DNA of 64,000 bases. It comes from Rhizophagus clarus (Eukaryota; Glomeromycota; Glomeromycetes; Glomerales; Glomeraceae). The stretch's first letter is position 1, and each line of letters opens with the position of its first letter. The translations under genes and the position numbers were made by a program. The stretch is taken from assembly GCA_015698045.1 (NCBI GenBank), contig BLAL01000281.1, positions 906,911-970,910 of the forward strand. Reading direction: 5' to 3'. A model generated the notes under the pieces. The model was given only the letters and a program-made list of their open reading frames with translations, was not told the origin of the DNA and did not search any database. Of this stretch, positions 1-10,860 are shown piece after piece.

Positions 1-1
1 C

Positions 2-3000
2 ACAAATGTTTCAATTTCGTCGAATCATACCGAAATTTCAATACCGATACCTCAACAATCCGGGAATCGGATATCTAATTCATCTTCAAAGCCTGATAGC
101 TATTTAAATAGACTTAAAAGTTTCTCAAAGAAACGAAAAACTTCTCTTAGTTCTTCACGGAGTAAGTTACGTAAATTTTCTAAAGAAAAAAAAAAAAATT
201 AAAATAATATTTACAAATTCATTCTTTTGTAGGACAAAGTCCTTTAATATCATATGACACTCTTTGGGAACAAGTTAATCCTCAAGAAGAAAAGTTCTTT
301 AAAGCTTTAGAAGAGAATTTAGATAAAGTTGAAAAATTCTACGAAGGTATTATCAATAATAATTTATTTTATGATGATTTTTTGATTTTTGAACTTAATA
401 ATATAATGTCCATTTTAATAGAGAAGTTAAGCGAAACCTTAAACCGGTTTAATGAATTAGTTGAACAATACAATTTCATGAAGGAAACGAGAATAAAAAA
501 GAAGGTAAGTTAAAATTTGCGTTTTGCGTTTTTAATGGCACAGTCTCTCTATACTTGCTTTTGTTTTTGCTTACTGTAGTTAAAAGAAAATGAAGCATGG
601 CCAAAAAAATTAAGTATAATCATGCAAGAAATAGAGCATTTCTCAACGTCTCCTAAAGCAAAAAGTGTTTCTTTTGTAACACAAGATGATGGTCAATCGG
701 AAGAAATTAAATATCGTATTAAACATGATCTTGATTATAAAAGTGCTAAAAAATTAATTAAAAAAGCTTTATTTGAATTTTACAGAGGAGTTTTACTATT
801 AAAAAATTATATAGTAAGTTTTTATTGGTTCACTAATTCGTGTCATATGACTATTTATTAACTATCGCTGCGCATCCCCAAAAATAGATTTTAAATAAAA
901 CTGGTTTCGTTAAGATCTTAAAGAAGTATGACAAAGTATGCAGGAACATTATTTTAAACGCTCATTTTGTAACATATATTTAACGAATTCAATCTATAAC
1001 AGATTACTGATAGAAATGGAAGCGAGATATTTTTACCTCGAATTTCCAATTACAATTTTGCAAAATCCGCCCCGATAGATAATCTCATCAAAGAAACTGA
1101 GGTACATACAAATACATTTTGTATGTATAAATTTTATTTTAAATTGATGTCCATTAATTAATTTAATCAAATTTTTAGACCTTTTATATAAATAATTTTG
1201 AGCAAGGAATTAGAAGTCAGGCTATGAAAAACCTTCGACTTCCTCCACGTAAAGAAAATGTAAGATATGAAAACATTTTTTTTTTTTTTTTTTTTTTTTT
1301 TTTGAAAAAAAAAAAAACAAATATTTATGGTGTATTCTCTTTTAGTTGTATTATTTTGTAACATGGCGTGTCGGATTATACATAGGATTGTCAATACCGA
1401 TACTGGTTCGCGCAATCGAATTGGGTAAAGTTTCTTTGATATTTATTTAATTTATGAAAAAAGAATATTTAATTTACATTTTATTTTTATTGTTATAAGC
1501 ATTTAGAAATAAACCATCGTTTGATCCATTAAAATGGCCAGTTTTGTTGCAAATATATTGTGCTTATTTTATACCTATAGTCTTTGCATTATTATTCGGG
1601 ATAAATATGCATACTTGGACAAAAGCAAGAATAAATTATAAATTTATTTTTGAATTTGATCCAAGAAATAATTTAAATTATAAACAATATTTTGAGGTAA
1701 TTTTAAAGGAATAATTTTTTTTTTTTTTTTTCGTAAATAAAACTAAATATTAATATTTTTTCCATTTGAATTTAGATCCCTGCGTTCATGTTGTTGGTTT
1801 TTAGTTATACAACGTATATTGGATTTAATTTTACAAAATTTGAACATTGTGTTTGGATATTGGGTATTATACTATCATGTATTTTACTTTGTCCCTTTAA
1901 AATATTTTATTATGATGCTAGAAGGTGGTTTATCATAGCATTGGTAAGAAAAAAAAAAATTTGTTTTCGATTGACGAAATTTAATGCATTTACTTTATAC
2001 AAAATGAAGTGAATTTAAACCCTTCTATTCTTTCATTTAGTTACGAGTTGTTGCAAGTGGATTTTACCGCGTTGAATTTAGAGATTTCTTTATTGCCGAT
2101 GAATTAAATAGTTTAACGTACACGTTTATGAACACACAATATTTATTCTGCGCAAGTAATTATCCGACTTTCAAAAAAAAAAAGAAAAAGAAAAAGAAAA
2201 AAAAAATTAATGGATCTTTTTTTTTTTTTTAGTTAAAGCGTGTAGATTTTCTCTTATATCACCACTATTAACAACTTTACCACCATGGTGGAGATTCGTT
2301 CAATGTTTAAAACGTTATTCTCTTACATACCATAAATATCCACATTTACTTAACGCAGGAAAATATTTTTCAACAATCATGGCAATATGGTTTTTATTCT
2401 TATTTAGAACTTATAATAATAAAATAACAAAATCATTTTGGATCGGAGGTCAAACAATTTCATCAACATATAGTTTTCTGTGGGATGTATTAATGGACTG
2501 GTCTTTATTACAACTTGATAGTCAAAATTATTTATTAAGAGATGAATTGAACTTTAAGAACCATGCTATTTATTATTTCGCTATCGTTTCTGATGGATTA
2601 TTAAGATTTAGTTGGATCCTACAATTGATTATACCTAGTAAATATTCTCTAGCTACTATTTTTACCATCGCTTTTGGTGAGATGTTGAGACGCTGGCAAT
2701 GGAATTTCTTTCGTGTAGAGAATGAAGTAAGTATATATATATATACATATATTTTGAATTTGAATATTAAACTACAATTAAAAATTTCCTCTTTGTAGCA
2801 TGTAAATAATTGCGGACAATTTCGCGCTATTAAAGAAATACCATTACCATTTGAAAAAGAAACATTAGATGAAGAATTAAATGAAGAAAATGAACCACAA
2901 GAGATTAAATTATCTTCAAGAATAACAAATGCATATCTACCGCAACGTAGAGCAGGTTTACCTCACAAAATCGATGATATACAAAGATGGAGAGATTTTC

Positions 3001-3188
3001 AACCTAATTCTAATGCTGTATCTTATGCTTATAGCGATGTAACTGATGATGAACAATTATCTGAACCTGATAGTTTAGATGATCCAAAGGAAATATCTTT
3101 TCCTCCTTTAAGGGATGAATATAGAAATAATAATGAATGTTACGATGATGCATCAAATGTTGCTGGAACGAGTACAATACCTAATTAA
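2..3188 (+). CDS. SYG1/XPR1-type phosphate exporter (SPX + EXS domains), 5' partial
   Basis: Twelve exons can be joined in one frame: 2-161, 233-504, 580-813, 888-935, 1003-1101, 1179-1259, 1346-1424, 1500-1696, 1776-1943, 2041-2155, 2233-2726 and 2799-3188, giving 778 visible residues. The start lies upstream of the window. The early exons hold the second half of an SPX domain, including EFYRGVLLLKNY and the basic helix LNKTGFVKILKKYDK that binds inositol pyrophosphates in this family. The later exons hold the EXS transport domain: TRVGL-like helix, FEFDPRNNLNY, SGFYRVEFRDFF, PPWWRFVQC and FGEMLRRWQWNFFRVENE. A hydrophilic acidic C-terminal tail follows. Family knowledge: SPX-EXS proteins export inorganic phosphate across plasma or endomembranes. 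In a mycorrhizal fungus such a protein is a candidate for phosphate efflux, which is inference. The gene converges on the lectin/aerolysin-like gene. Splice sites were read by eye. Confidence 0.93.
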
Positions 3189-3730
3189 TATATTAATTAT
3201 TATGGACAATTTTTGTGTAACCATATTTTTTTTTTAAGGTCTGAGGATTTCCCTATTGCATGAACAATACTATACATTATAAAACTAATTTAATTATTAC
3301 ATGATTAAAAAAAAAAAAAAATAATAATAATTTAGTCGATTAATTTAATTGTAAAATGTATGTTTATAGATTTAATGTTAATAAAATTTATGAATGAAAG
3401 TGTTTTGTATAATTATCTCCCTCCTAGGTGAAAGCAATGATCGCTGTTTTGCAATTGCCTTATCAACGGCTTTGATGTAAATCCATCGATTAATTGAAAG
3501 ACATCACTGCATATTAGAAATTATATGCTTATCTTATAATTATAATAACATGGAATAATATCGGCATTTTGATTATTTAGATTGGAAAATCAATGAAGAC
3601 GCGAACATTTCGTGATATTTTCTTATAGAATTCTTGTCTTAAAAAGTAAATATAAACAAAATTACCAATTTATTTTCCCTAAGTATAATAAATCACTCGT
3701 ACATACAATGAAATATATCAAGATAATTAG
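3189..3730. other. Intergenic between convergent genes
   Basis: About 540 bases of AT-rich sequence with short A and T runs and AATAAA-like motifs, as expected for the two facing 3' ends. I see no gene or structured repeat in it. Confidence 0.5.
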
Positions 3731-5119
3731 TTAAATTGGATCATAGTCACGTCTGGACATATTTAAGGTGATAGAATATAAAATAGAGGAAACTAAGGGA
3801 AAGAATGAAATAAGTGCGAAATAATAAAAATAGTGAAGTATGCTTGGGGACTCTGGGTGTTCCGGAGACTCTGGCGCCGGTAACTCTGGCTCCGGGGACT
3901 CTGAAGGCTCCGGAGGTTCGTCCTTGGGATGCTTATGAGGGATTTCAATCGTTTCAATTTTTGTCTCTAAACCATATCCATTTATATTCATGGTGCCATT
4001 AGTATCAACGATGAGGGTATTTCCTTCCACCGTAATATTTTTAACATTAAAGTCTTCTTTCTGGAGATAACATCTAATTGCATTAACTTCAACATCAGTC
4101 ATTGAGATAACTTTTCCACTCTTGTTCAATCTATCTGCTTTGCCAGTGATTCGGATTTTTGCCTTAAATGGTACGTTAATAATGACCTTGTCTATTGTAC
4201 TATTAACTATTACCGAATTAAAAGGTGGTACTATGATTCTTTGACGAATATTATACGAAACCATTTCCGTTATAGATTCTCTGTATACTTTCTCATGTGT
4301 TGAATGAAATTCACGTCTAATCCCCCCAGAAAAACCCGTATTTATTCCTAATATCCCAAAAATAGTTGCACCAATATTGTATGACATACCAATATTCTTT
4401 GTAACTGCAAGTGAATCTGATTTTCTGATTTCCAAAAAATAAGTATTCATTTTAAATTCAGTTTTATCAATCCATTGTTTTATTGTTACGTTCGCATTAT
4501 TCTCAATTGTATAATTTGAAAGACTAGTACGTGTCTTATATTGATTCAACTTATCCTTTAAATCTGGAGGGTATTCAAAATCCGTTACTACTGCAGTTAA
4601 ATTGTAATTACTAGGTTCAAATAACCATTGTTGAAAAGGATTGGTCTTGGAATCATTATCATTATCACTGATATAAACATCTAAACCGTTGCTGTCTAAA
4701 TTCCGAGATTTTACATGAACTATATTAAACAAGTCATCTTCAATCTTCTTAAATAACCAACGTTGATATAGGTTATATATAGAATTATATCTAGGATCAC
4801 TGATATATGTATTTTGACCATCACTATCTAAATTCCTGCCCAAATTTACATTAATGATATTATAGTGACTGTTATTAGCCTTTCGTAATGTCCAATATTG
4901 ATATGGACTAGACTCAAAACTGACTCTCGCCTTGTTACCATCGATATCTAAGTTCAAACCTGATTTTAAATGAACTATGTTATATGTAATTCCTTCTACC
5001 AAACTAAAGTCATTTTTATAATTGGAATCAGTAATAACCCTATTATTTGGTATTAAATCACTATACGTAGAAATTATAAAGAGTGGAAGAAAAAGAAAAA
5101 TGATACAATTAATTTTCAT
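3731..5119 (-). CDS. Secreted/membrane protein: ricin-type beta-trefoil lectin repeats plus aerolysin-like pore-forming domain
   Basis: Single uninterrupted 462-residue reading frame. Residues 1-20 form a signal peptide (MKINCIIFLFLPLFIISTYS). Residues about 45-170 contain three beta-trefoil-like repeats with the pattern (N)LD(I/S)(D/N)G... followed by Q-x-W (YWTL, RWLF, QWLF), typical of ricin-fold lectins. Residues about 175-390 are beta-rich and alternate polar and hydrophobic residues, as in the aerolysin/ETX-MTX2 fold: a Gly-rich stretch around NIGATIFGILGINTGFSGG and a Ser/Thr-Val run IIVPPFNSVIVNSTIDKV. A Pro-Glu-Ser repeat region (about 395-425) and one hydrophobic helix near the C-terminus with RRDYDPI after it follow. 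Family knowledge: lectin plus aerolysin modules occur in fungal and animal pore-forming proteins. Activity here is not shown. The C-terminal helix is unusual for that class and suggests membrane attachment. The GC-rich codons of the Pro-rich part differ from the surroundings. Confidence 0.78.
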   Translation of the reverse strand: MKINCIIFLFLPLFIISTYSDLIPNNRVITDSNYKNDFSLVEGITYNIVHLKSGLNLDIDGNKARVSFESSPYQYWTLRKANNSHYNIINVNLGRNLDSDGQNTYISDPRYNSIYNLYQRWLFKKIEDDLFNIVHVKSRNLDSNGLDVYISDNDNDSKTNPFQQWLFEPSNYNLTAVVTDFEYPPDLKDKLNQYKTRTSLSNYTIENNANVTIKQWIDKTEFKMNTYFLEIRKSDSLAVTKNIGMSYNIGATIFGILGINTGFSGGIRREFHSTHEKVYRESITEMVSYNIRQRIIVPPFNSVIVNSTIDKVIINVPFKAKIRITGKADRLNKSGKVISMTDVEVNAIRCYLQKEDFNVKNITVEGNTLIVDTNGTMNINGYGLETKIETIEIPHKHPKDEPPEPSESPEPELPAPESPEHPESPSILHYFYYFALISFFPLVSSILYSITLNMSRRDYDPI

Positions 5120-5171
5120 AATTACGGAAAAGCGAAAATATACCCACGAGAAAAATTTTTCATTTTGGCGT

Positions 5172-5182
5172 CTCTTTATAAG
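5172..5182 (-). promoter_or_regulatory. TATA-like element upstream of the lectin/aerolysin-like gene
   Basis: On the minus strand this reads CTTATAAAGAG, about 55 nt before the ATG at 5119. A canonical TATAAAG core this close to the start codon implies a short 5' leader. The assignment rests on motif and position only. Confidence 0.4.
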
Positions 5183-5860
5183 AATTCCCAGAGACCGTTA
5201 CACCATTACATAGATGAAGTCCCGTTCATGATGCATATTTAGTTAGTTTATTATTAAATTATTAGAATCAATCAATGTGTGTGAAAGTAATTCTCCCTTC
5301 ATACACAAATCAAGTTATTCATAAATACTTTTTTATAATAGATTAGATTTATCCATCCCATCCGAAAGTTCCTGATATTTTAATAGTAATAAAATATATT
5401 TACTGAAAAAGTTTAGTAAGTTTACTGTTACATATAATTGGATCAGGGACTCTGAAATTGTTGAGTTTAAACCAATGAATTTAATAAAATAATGATTTTT
5501 ATGCCACGTTTCCTAATAGTCGTCCGTAATTTTCCTTATTGATATTTTTATGGATGGTGTTTATTTAAATGGATATGTCAAAAAGTCTATCAATAGTTAA
5601 ACAGGACCGTGATATAAATTAGTTATTTCATGGATCAGCCTTGATATCATTGTCCGCCGTGATCAGTTTGATTGTGGTTCTTCGGGGCTTGAGGGTCGAG
5701 AATGATCTTGTATATCACTCATAATGACAATATAAATGTAAGATAAAAATTAAAAGAATAATGGTGATGTAAAGAAAAATTGTGAAGAAGAAAAAAAAAA
5801 TTTATCAAATGGCGTAATTATATACAACGCATCATATGAAAATGCAAAAATTTCTCCAAC
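5183..5860. other. Intergenic, no recognisable feature
   Basis: Moderately AT-rich sequence between the lectin gene promoter and the AACCCG-rich repeat. Only short ATG-to-stop frames are present and none has recognisable protein similarity. Confidence 0.4.
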
Positions 5861-5864
5861 CAAC

Positions 5865-6075
5865 CCGTTTAGCCAACCCGTTTAAACCTATAACCCGATA
5901 ACCCGTTACAAAACCCGATACCAATAATCATTTATCGGGTTGAACCGGTTGCATCCGACAGTCAATTTTTGAACCCGGGTAGAATCCGTTAGTTAAAATT
6001 TAAAACCGTAAACCCGATATTAACGGATATCCGTTATAACCTGTTAATAACGGGTCACGGATCTGAACACTACCG
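5865..6075. repeat. AACCCG-rich degenerate repeat
   Basis: About a dozen scattered AACCCG or CGGGTT hexamers occur in 200 bases, in both orientations (AACCCGATAACCCGTTA early, TTATCGGGTTGAACCGG and AATAACGGGT later). The region can therefore fold on itself. It stands out from the AT-rich surroundings. Its right edge ends GATCTGAACACTA, whose complement TAGTGTTCAG resembles the TAGNGCTCTGAA ends of the hAT-like elements at 27.6 and 29.4 kb. I could not find a matching left end, so element status is unproven. Confidence 0.45.
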
Positions 6076-6564
6076 TGATGATCAATGATATATCTGATGT
6101 ATACGCGGTTTCCCATGAAATAACTATTACTTATTGTACATGTTCTATGTAAGCACTGATCACTTTATAAATAGTGATACACAAATTTTAACCACTTTAT
6201 TATAAAATAATCAATAAGATCGGCCCAGTTTTCTTACGTCAAACATATCCAATAAACGTGTTATTAGTCACGTTACTGATAAATATTAACTGTCTTTGGC
6301 CACCTGATAAGTTAGTTATCATCCAAAACATAACCAATAACAATTACTTATTGGCAGAAGAATTTTTAAAATATTTTTAATAAAAAAAAATCCAATTATA
6401 TTATAAGAGAAAATTATTAAAATAGATTAAAAATCATAATTTTAAAAACTTTACCTTTTTAGTATAATATATAATTTATTTTTTTTTATAAATTATATTT
6501 GTATATTATTTACATATTATAATTTATAAATATTATAATTTAATAATTAGTAGTAAAATCTGAT

Positions 6565-6700
6565 AATTTATATATATTTTTTTTTTTTGGTATTGAAAAT
6601 GTATGCATATTTATTAGAAAAAAAGAAAGATACAAAGTATCACATCTATTCTATATACTGTACTCCTAGTAAAAATACCAGTCTAAACATCTACCAAATC
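6565..6700 (-). repeat. Possible retroposon 3' tail (poly-T then TTTGGTATT)
   Basis: A T run followed by TTTGGTATTGAAAATGTATG and a purine-rich stretch resembles the block at 8108-8200 (T run, TTTTGGTATTAAAGCTGTA). Read on the minus strand, both end in AATACCAAAA plus poly-A, as a truncated LINE or SINE copy would. Two copies only; the assignment is tentative. Confidence 0.3.
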
Positions 6701-6753
6701 TGATAATTTATAATAAATCAAATATAATACAATATATATTATATATATTATAC

Positions 6754-7242
6754 TACAGTTAGACCTCCATACAATTACACCCTATATAATCACACCTTTA
6801 CATAAGAATCCAATTTTGTGAAACTGATTTTTACTTAGTTAATTTACCTCTTATAATCACAATTTGGTTATAATCACTATCATCACATGATTCACAACAT
6901 ACATATTATTTTTACTAGTAATTAAACCTTTTTATAGTCATTATAATTTTAGTTAGATTAAAATATCAGCCAGAATTATAAACAAATTTTCTTTTTTAGA
7001 ATGTAGATTATAAGAAATTTTCAAAATTATTTTTTATAAAATAGTTATTACCTAAAAATATGCAATTCATGTGATTTATAATTTTATAATTTATAATTCA
7101 GGCTAAAGTTAAAATAATTTTAATAATTTTTATTTCTGATTTCTGGTAAAAAAAATTGTATACTATATATACAATCACACCTCTATACAATCACCAATTA
7201 AGGATGTAACCAACTTGATGATTATATGAAGGTCTGACTGTA
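6754..7242. mobile_element. Mariner/Tc1-like MITE with TA duplication
   Basis: The left end reads TACAGTTAGACCTCCATACA and the right end, complemented, reads TACAGTCAGACCTTCATATA. Both are flanked by the dinucleotide TA, the usual target duplication of Tc1/mariner elements. The 489-bp interior is AT-rich, includes subterminal repeats (ATAATCACACC, ACAATCACACC) and has no long reading frame, so it is a non-autonomous element. Confidence 0.7.
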
Positions 7243-8280
7243 TTATAATTTAAATAATTTAAAATTTAGTATTTAATTTTATAATAATAAAATTAATTTA
7301 ATTATTATTTAGAATAGATTTAGAATCATATAAAAATTTAAAATTTAAAATTTAGGTTTTGAATTTTATATAAAAATTTAGAAATTTAAAATTTAAAATT
7401 AATAATTTTAAATTTAATAATATATTTAATTCAGTATTATAAATTCTATAACTTAGTAATTGCTGATTTATTTATAATTATTAGCACTGTGTTACTAATA
7501 AATTTTAGGAATAATTTTAATAATAAAAAAAGTATTTTTACATTTTATATGTAAAATTAATTTTTACCTATTTTATAAATAAAAGTATTACAAACTTTTA
7601 CCTGAGTTCATAATAAAAAATATTTTAAAAAATCTTTAAACCCAATTTTAAAAGCTAAAAATTATATGTTTTTAATGTAAATAATGCAATAGCAAAAGAA
7701 AATATTGAAATTTTCTATATTTTAAATGTATAAATCTGATGTATATATATAATAAACTCATTATTTGCATATAAATATATAATTTTTTTTTGCAAATTTT
7801 TTTTTTTTAAATATTTTTTTAGTATATTATATGATTTTATTTATAGCTAATATATCATATATAAAAATATTCTTTTTTAAAGTTTGTATTTTAATATAAA
7901 ATTAGTAAATTTAATTTCATATTTTATTAGTAATATAGTATTAATCAGTTTTAGATAAATTGGCAATTAATAAGTATTATAAATTAAAAAATCAAATTAA
8001 TATAAATAAAATTTTAGATATTAAGTTAACTCTTTATAAATGCATATTTTATAATTATATATTTTTTTTAAATATATCCTTTCATTTAATCTTAAGTTAG
8101 AATCTTAGTACTTTTTTTTTTGGTATTAAAGCTGTACTATCATTTATTAAGTAAAGAGAGGATTACAAATTATAATCACTTCTAATTAAGAATCTTAATA
8201 CTAAATACATATTTTTTATATTTTATATATGCAATAATTTTTTTATTCTGATTATATAAAACAATTTTTTATAAATATAT
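7243..8280. other. AT-rich repeat-type DNA without a gene
   Basis: Roughly 85-90% A+T with low-complexity AATTTAAAATTTA-type words. The second poly-T/TTTTGGTATTAAA block (8108-8200) lies here. No frame longer than about 50 codons is convincing. Confidence 0.4.
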
Positions 8281-8443
8281 ATATGGGTCTTTGCAACAGA
8301 AAGGTATGAAACTCAAAAAAATTTTAAATTTATTTTATATACTAATTCTATTTTTTGTACTAAAATAAATGTAAATTTAATATTAATTAAATTTTTATTT
8401 TTTTTTTGAGTTTCATACCTTTTTATTGCAAAGATCCCATATA
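8281..8443 (-). mobile_element. Foldback MITE, copy 1 (inverted relative to copies 2 and 3)
   Basis: The ends are near-perfect inverted repeats: ATATGGGTCTTTGCAACAGA at the left, and TTGCAAAGATCCCATAT at the right. About 45 bp on each side pair, including GGTATGAAACTC/GAGTTTCATACC. Its interior is the reverse complement of the interiors of the copies at 10562 and 26094, so the three are one family inserted in both orientations. Confidence 0.75.
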
Positions 8444-8751
8444 TGCTTTTTATATGACTTAAACAGATTTATTTTTTTTATTTTTTTTTTATTTTTTCTT
8501 ATAATTAGAATAACTTATTGATTATAACAAATAATAATAAAATTATTTAATTATATAAATACAATAAATTAATTATTAATTTTGTATTTTAATATAATAT
8601 TCAACTTGATCTTTTTAATATTATTATTAAATAAATAATTTATATATTAAATCTACAAATACATATTATTCTTTCTAAATATACATTTATATCAATTTTG
8701 AAGAAATGCATTTATAAAGAATTAATTGTATATACTAGGGAACGGTAACCG

Positions 8752-9880
8752 TTGGGAGTCCGGAGCAGAAAAGCGAATTATTAGGGTAAACCGTATTCAT
8801 ATTAACAATGTGGAATGACGTTGACAAGGTCAATATAGAGAAGCTCAGATCTTTGAACCAACCTGTGGCCAAGATTCTAGCTATTCATACCGGCGGAAAT
8901 GAAGCCAAAAAAGCCAGCTCTGATGTGGCAAAGGGACTTGAACCTCAGTTATTATTGGCAAAAGGAGCACGCGTAATGCTCACAGCAAACCTGTGGACCA
9001 AAGGAGGATTAGTGAACGGATCGATGGGAACCGTACATGACATTATGTTTCAAAAATCAGGGCCCACCATCACTTCCAGCAGCAGTTTTCGTCAAATTTG
9101 ACGCGTATGAAGGACCCACCATAACATCAACAGAAGGAGACAACGTTATTCCAATAGTGCCCATTAAAAGAAGTTGGGAAGGTAAGTCTGGGACGATATG
9201 TTCTAGACAACAAGTTCCTCTCTGCCTAGCGTAGGCAATAACTGTGCACAAAAATCAGGGTTTGACATTGTCAAAGGCCAAAATAGATATTGGAAGTAAA
9301 GAGTTCGCTGCTGGACTGACATTCGTCGTGGTATTACACGTTCGTTCTCTTAGCGACATTTATTTCAGACAATTTACGTTTGACAGACTTCAACGTATTA
9401 AAAACAGCAGCAGGTTACAGGAAAGGAAGGTGGAGGAAGAACAGCTTACCTCCAGGATAGGTCGATAGAGTTGTATTATTTGTTTGCAAGAAATAAACGC
9501 GTTGTCATAGAACTTAATTATTTTTTTTTATTTTTATTTAATTTTTATTGTTTTTTTGATTGTTTTTTTGAATAAAAAGAATACATATATATTACATTTA
9601 TTTTCGTTACAGGTTGTTTTAATTTTTTTTTTTTCAAATATCAGATATCAAACAAAAAATTAAAATAGACGGTATGACGTGATCATCATCAAATAATCAA
9701 TTGTTCTATTTTTATATTATTATTATTTATTATACTGTATAAAATAAAAATCACATGCATAAACAAACCGAAAGAACCAATGATCATCGACTCACACAGT
9801 GAGCGGGCGGACATTGGGACATTTGTGAAACTGATACGAATAGTATATAGTCCTTCGCTTCGCTCCGGACTAATAAAATT
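8752..9880. mobile_element. Candidate element around the helicase remnant, short inverted borders
   Basis: AGTCCGGAGCAGAAAAGCGAA near 8755 is matched in inverse by TTCGCTTCGCTCCGGACT near 9855, which also forms a small hairpin (TAGTCC...GGACTA). Both border blocks are GC-rich islands in AT-rich DNA and they bracket the PIF1-like fragment. This suggests a transposon shell or Helitron remnant, but the borders are imperfect and no target duplication is visible. Confidence 0.35.
8808..9467 (+). pseudogene. PIF1-like / Helitron-type helicase C-terminal fragment, broken
   Basis: The three-frame reconstruction shows the C-terminal part of a PIF1-family helicase. The first frame has RSLNQPVAKI..AIHTGG and LLLAKGARVMLTANLW, then GLVNGSMGTV. 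After a frameshift near 9050 it continues with VKFDAYEGPTI and later AITVHKNQGLTLSKAKIDIG, the family's motif VI region. An in-frame TAG lies at 9232-9234 just before AITVHK. The Walker A and B half is missing. Such helicases are carried in many copies by Helitrons in fungal genomes. This copy is not functional. Confidence 0.8.
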
Positions 9881-10108
9881 TATAATAATTTTTACAAATT
9901 TAAGTATTTTTTATTCTTTTAAAAATTGATATAATTTACTCAAAATCTAATTATTACATCTAAAATTAATTCAATTTACTAAAATTTGTATAATATATAA
10001 ACTTTAAAAAATAATATAATAGGTATATATTTTTATTTTTTTAATAAATTTATTTTAAATGTTATTTTTGATTTATTTAATAAAACCTTTAGTTTTTTCA
10101 TCAAGTAA
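9881..10108. other. AT-rich spacer
   Basis: Short AT-rich stretch between the helicase remnant and the next MITE. Nothing recognisable in it. Confidence 0.4.
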
Positions 10109-10299
10109 TTAGGGAGCTTACACATATTACGTAATTATCAAAGGAGAGGAGGAGGATAGTTAAAATCTTATGTTACACTTATATTAATTATATAATTTAT
10201 AAATACTATAATCTGATTGGTTATTAAATCTAACAGGAGGGGGAGGAGGTAAAGGTTTATAACAAAATGGATATTACATGATATGTGTAACTCCCCTTA
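10109..10299. mobile_element. Non-autonomous TIR element related to the 49.6 kb transposon
   Basis: The ends are TTAGGGAGCTTACACATATT and, complemented from the right, TAAGGGGAGTTACACATATC. GTAA flanks both sides. Both subterminal regions are purine-rich on the plus strand (AAAGGAGAGGAGGAGG; GGAGGGGGAGGAGGTAAA). The same layout, with ATTACGTAAT next to AAAGGGGAGAGGGGGGG and GAGGGGGGGAGGGGAGGTAAA, marks the ends of the transposase-bearing element at 49556-52450. That makes this 191-bp copy a probable deletion derivative of the same family. Confidence 0.65.
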
Positions 10300-10561
10300 G
10301 TAAAAAATTTTTTTTTTAAAAAGTTTGTATAATCTCACATAATATCTTTTAAGAAACAAAATTTTTTTTTAAAATTTGTATAATATTATATAATTTAAAT
10401 TAACCAATAAAAATGTACCAATTAGATTATTACAAATAATATTTATAATATATTATTATAATTAAATTTATTCTTATAAATACTAGTAAATATCTGTTGT
10501 CTACATTAACAGTTAGCATATAAAGATTTTATTTATTATAATTTTATCATAATAATCAATA

Positions 10562-10733
10562 ATATGGGATCTTTGCAATAGAAAGGTACGAAACTCAAAA
10601 AAAATAAAAATTTAATTAATATTAAATTTACGCTTATTTTAGTATAAAAAATATAATTAGCATATAAAGTAAATTTAAAAATTTTTTTGAGTTTTGTACC
10701 TTTCTATTGCAAAGACCCCATATTTAATTTGTG
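10562..10733 (+). mobile_element. Foldback MITE, copy 2
   Basis: Inverted ends ATATGGGATCTTTGCAATAG and CTATTGCAAAGACCCCATAT with a matching GGTACGAAACTC/GAGTTTTGTACC arm. The interior TTTAATTAATATTAAATTTA is shared with copy 3 at 26094-26256 almost base for base, so these two are recent relatives. Confidence 0.78.
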
Positions 10734-10860
10734 ATTTGCATAAAAGTAAAGAATTTAATTATTAAAAACAGGAGGTTAAAGACTTAAAGTTATATATAAT
10801 ATATAATAATGCTAAAATCTGAAGTTGCAGCAAATTAAAATACTAATTTTTCAAATATAA

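Noticed and set aside
3814-4002. 62-codon plus frame opposite the Pro-rich part of the lectin gene
   Set aside because: Shadow of the minus-strand CDS; no independent support.
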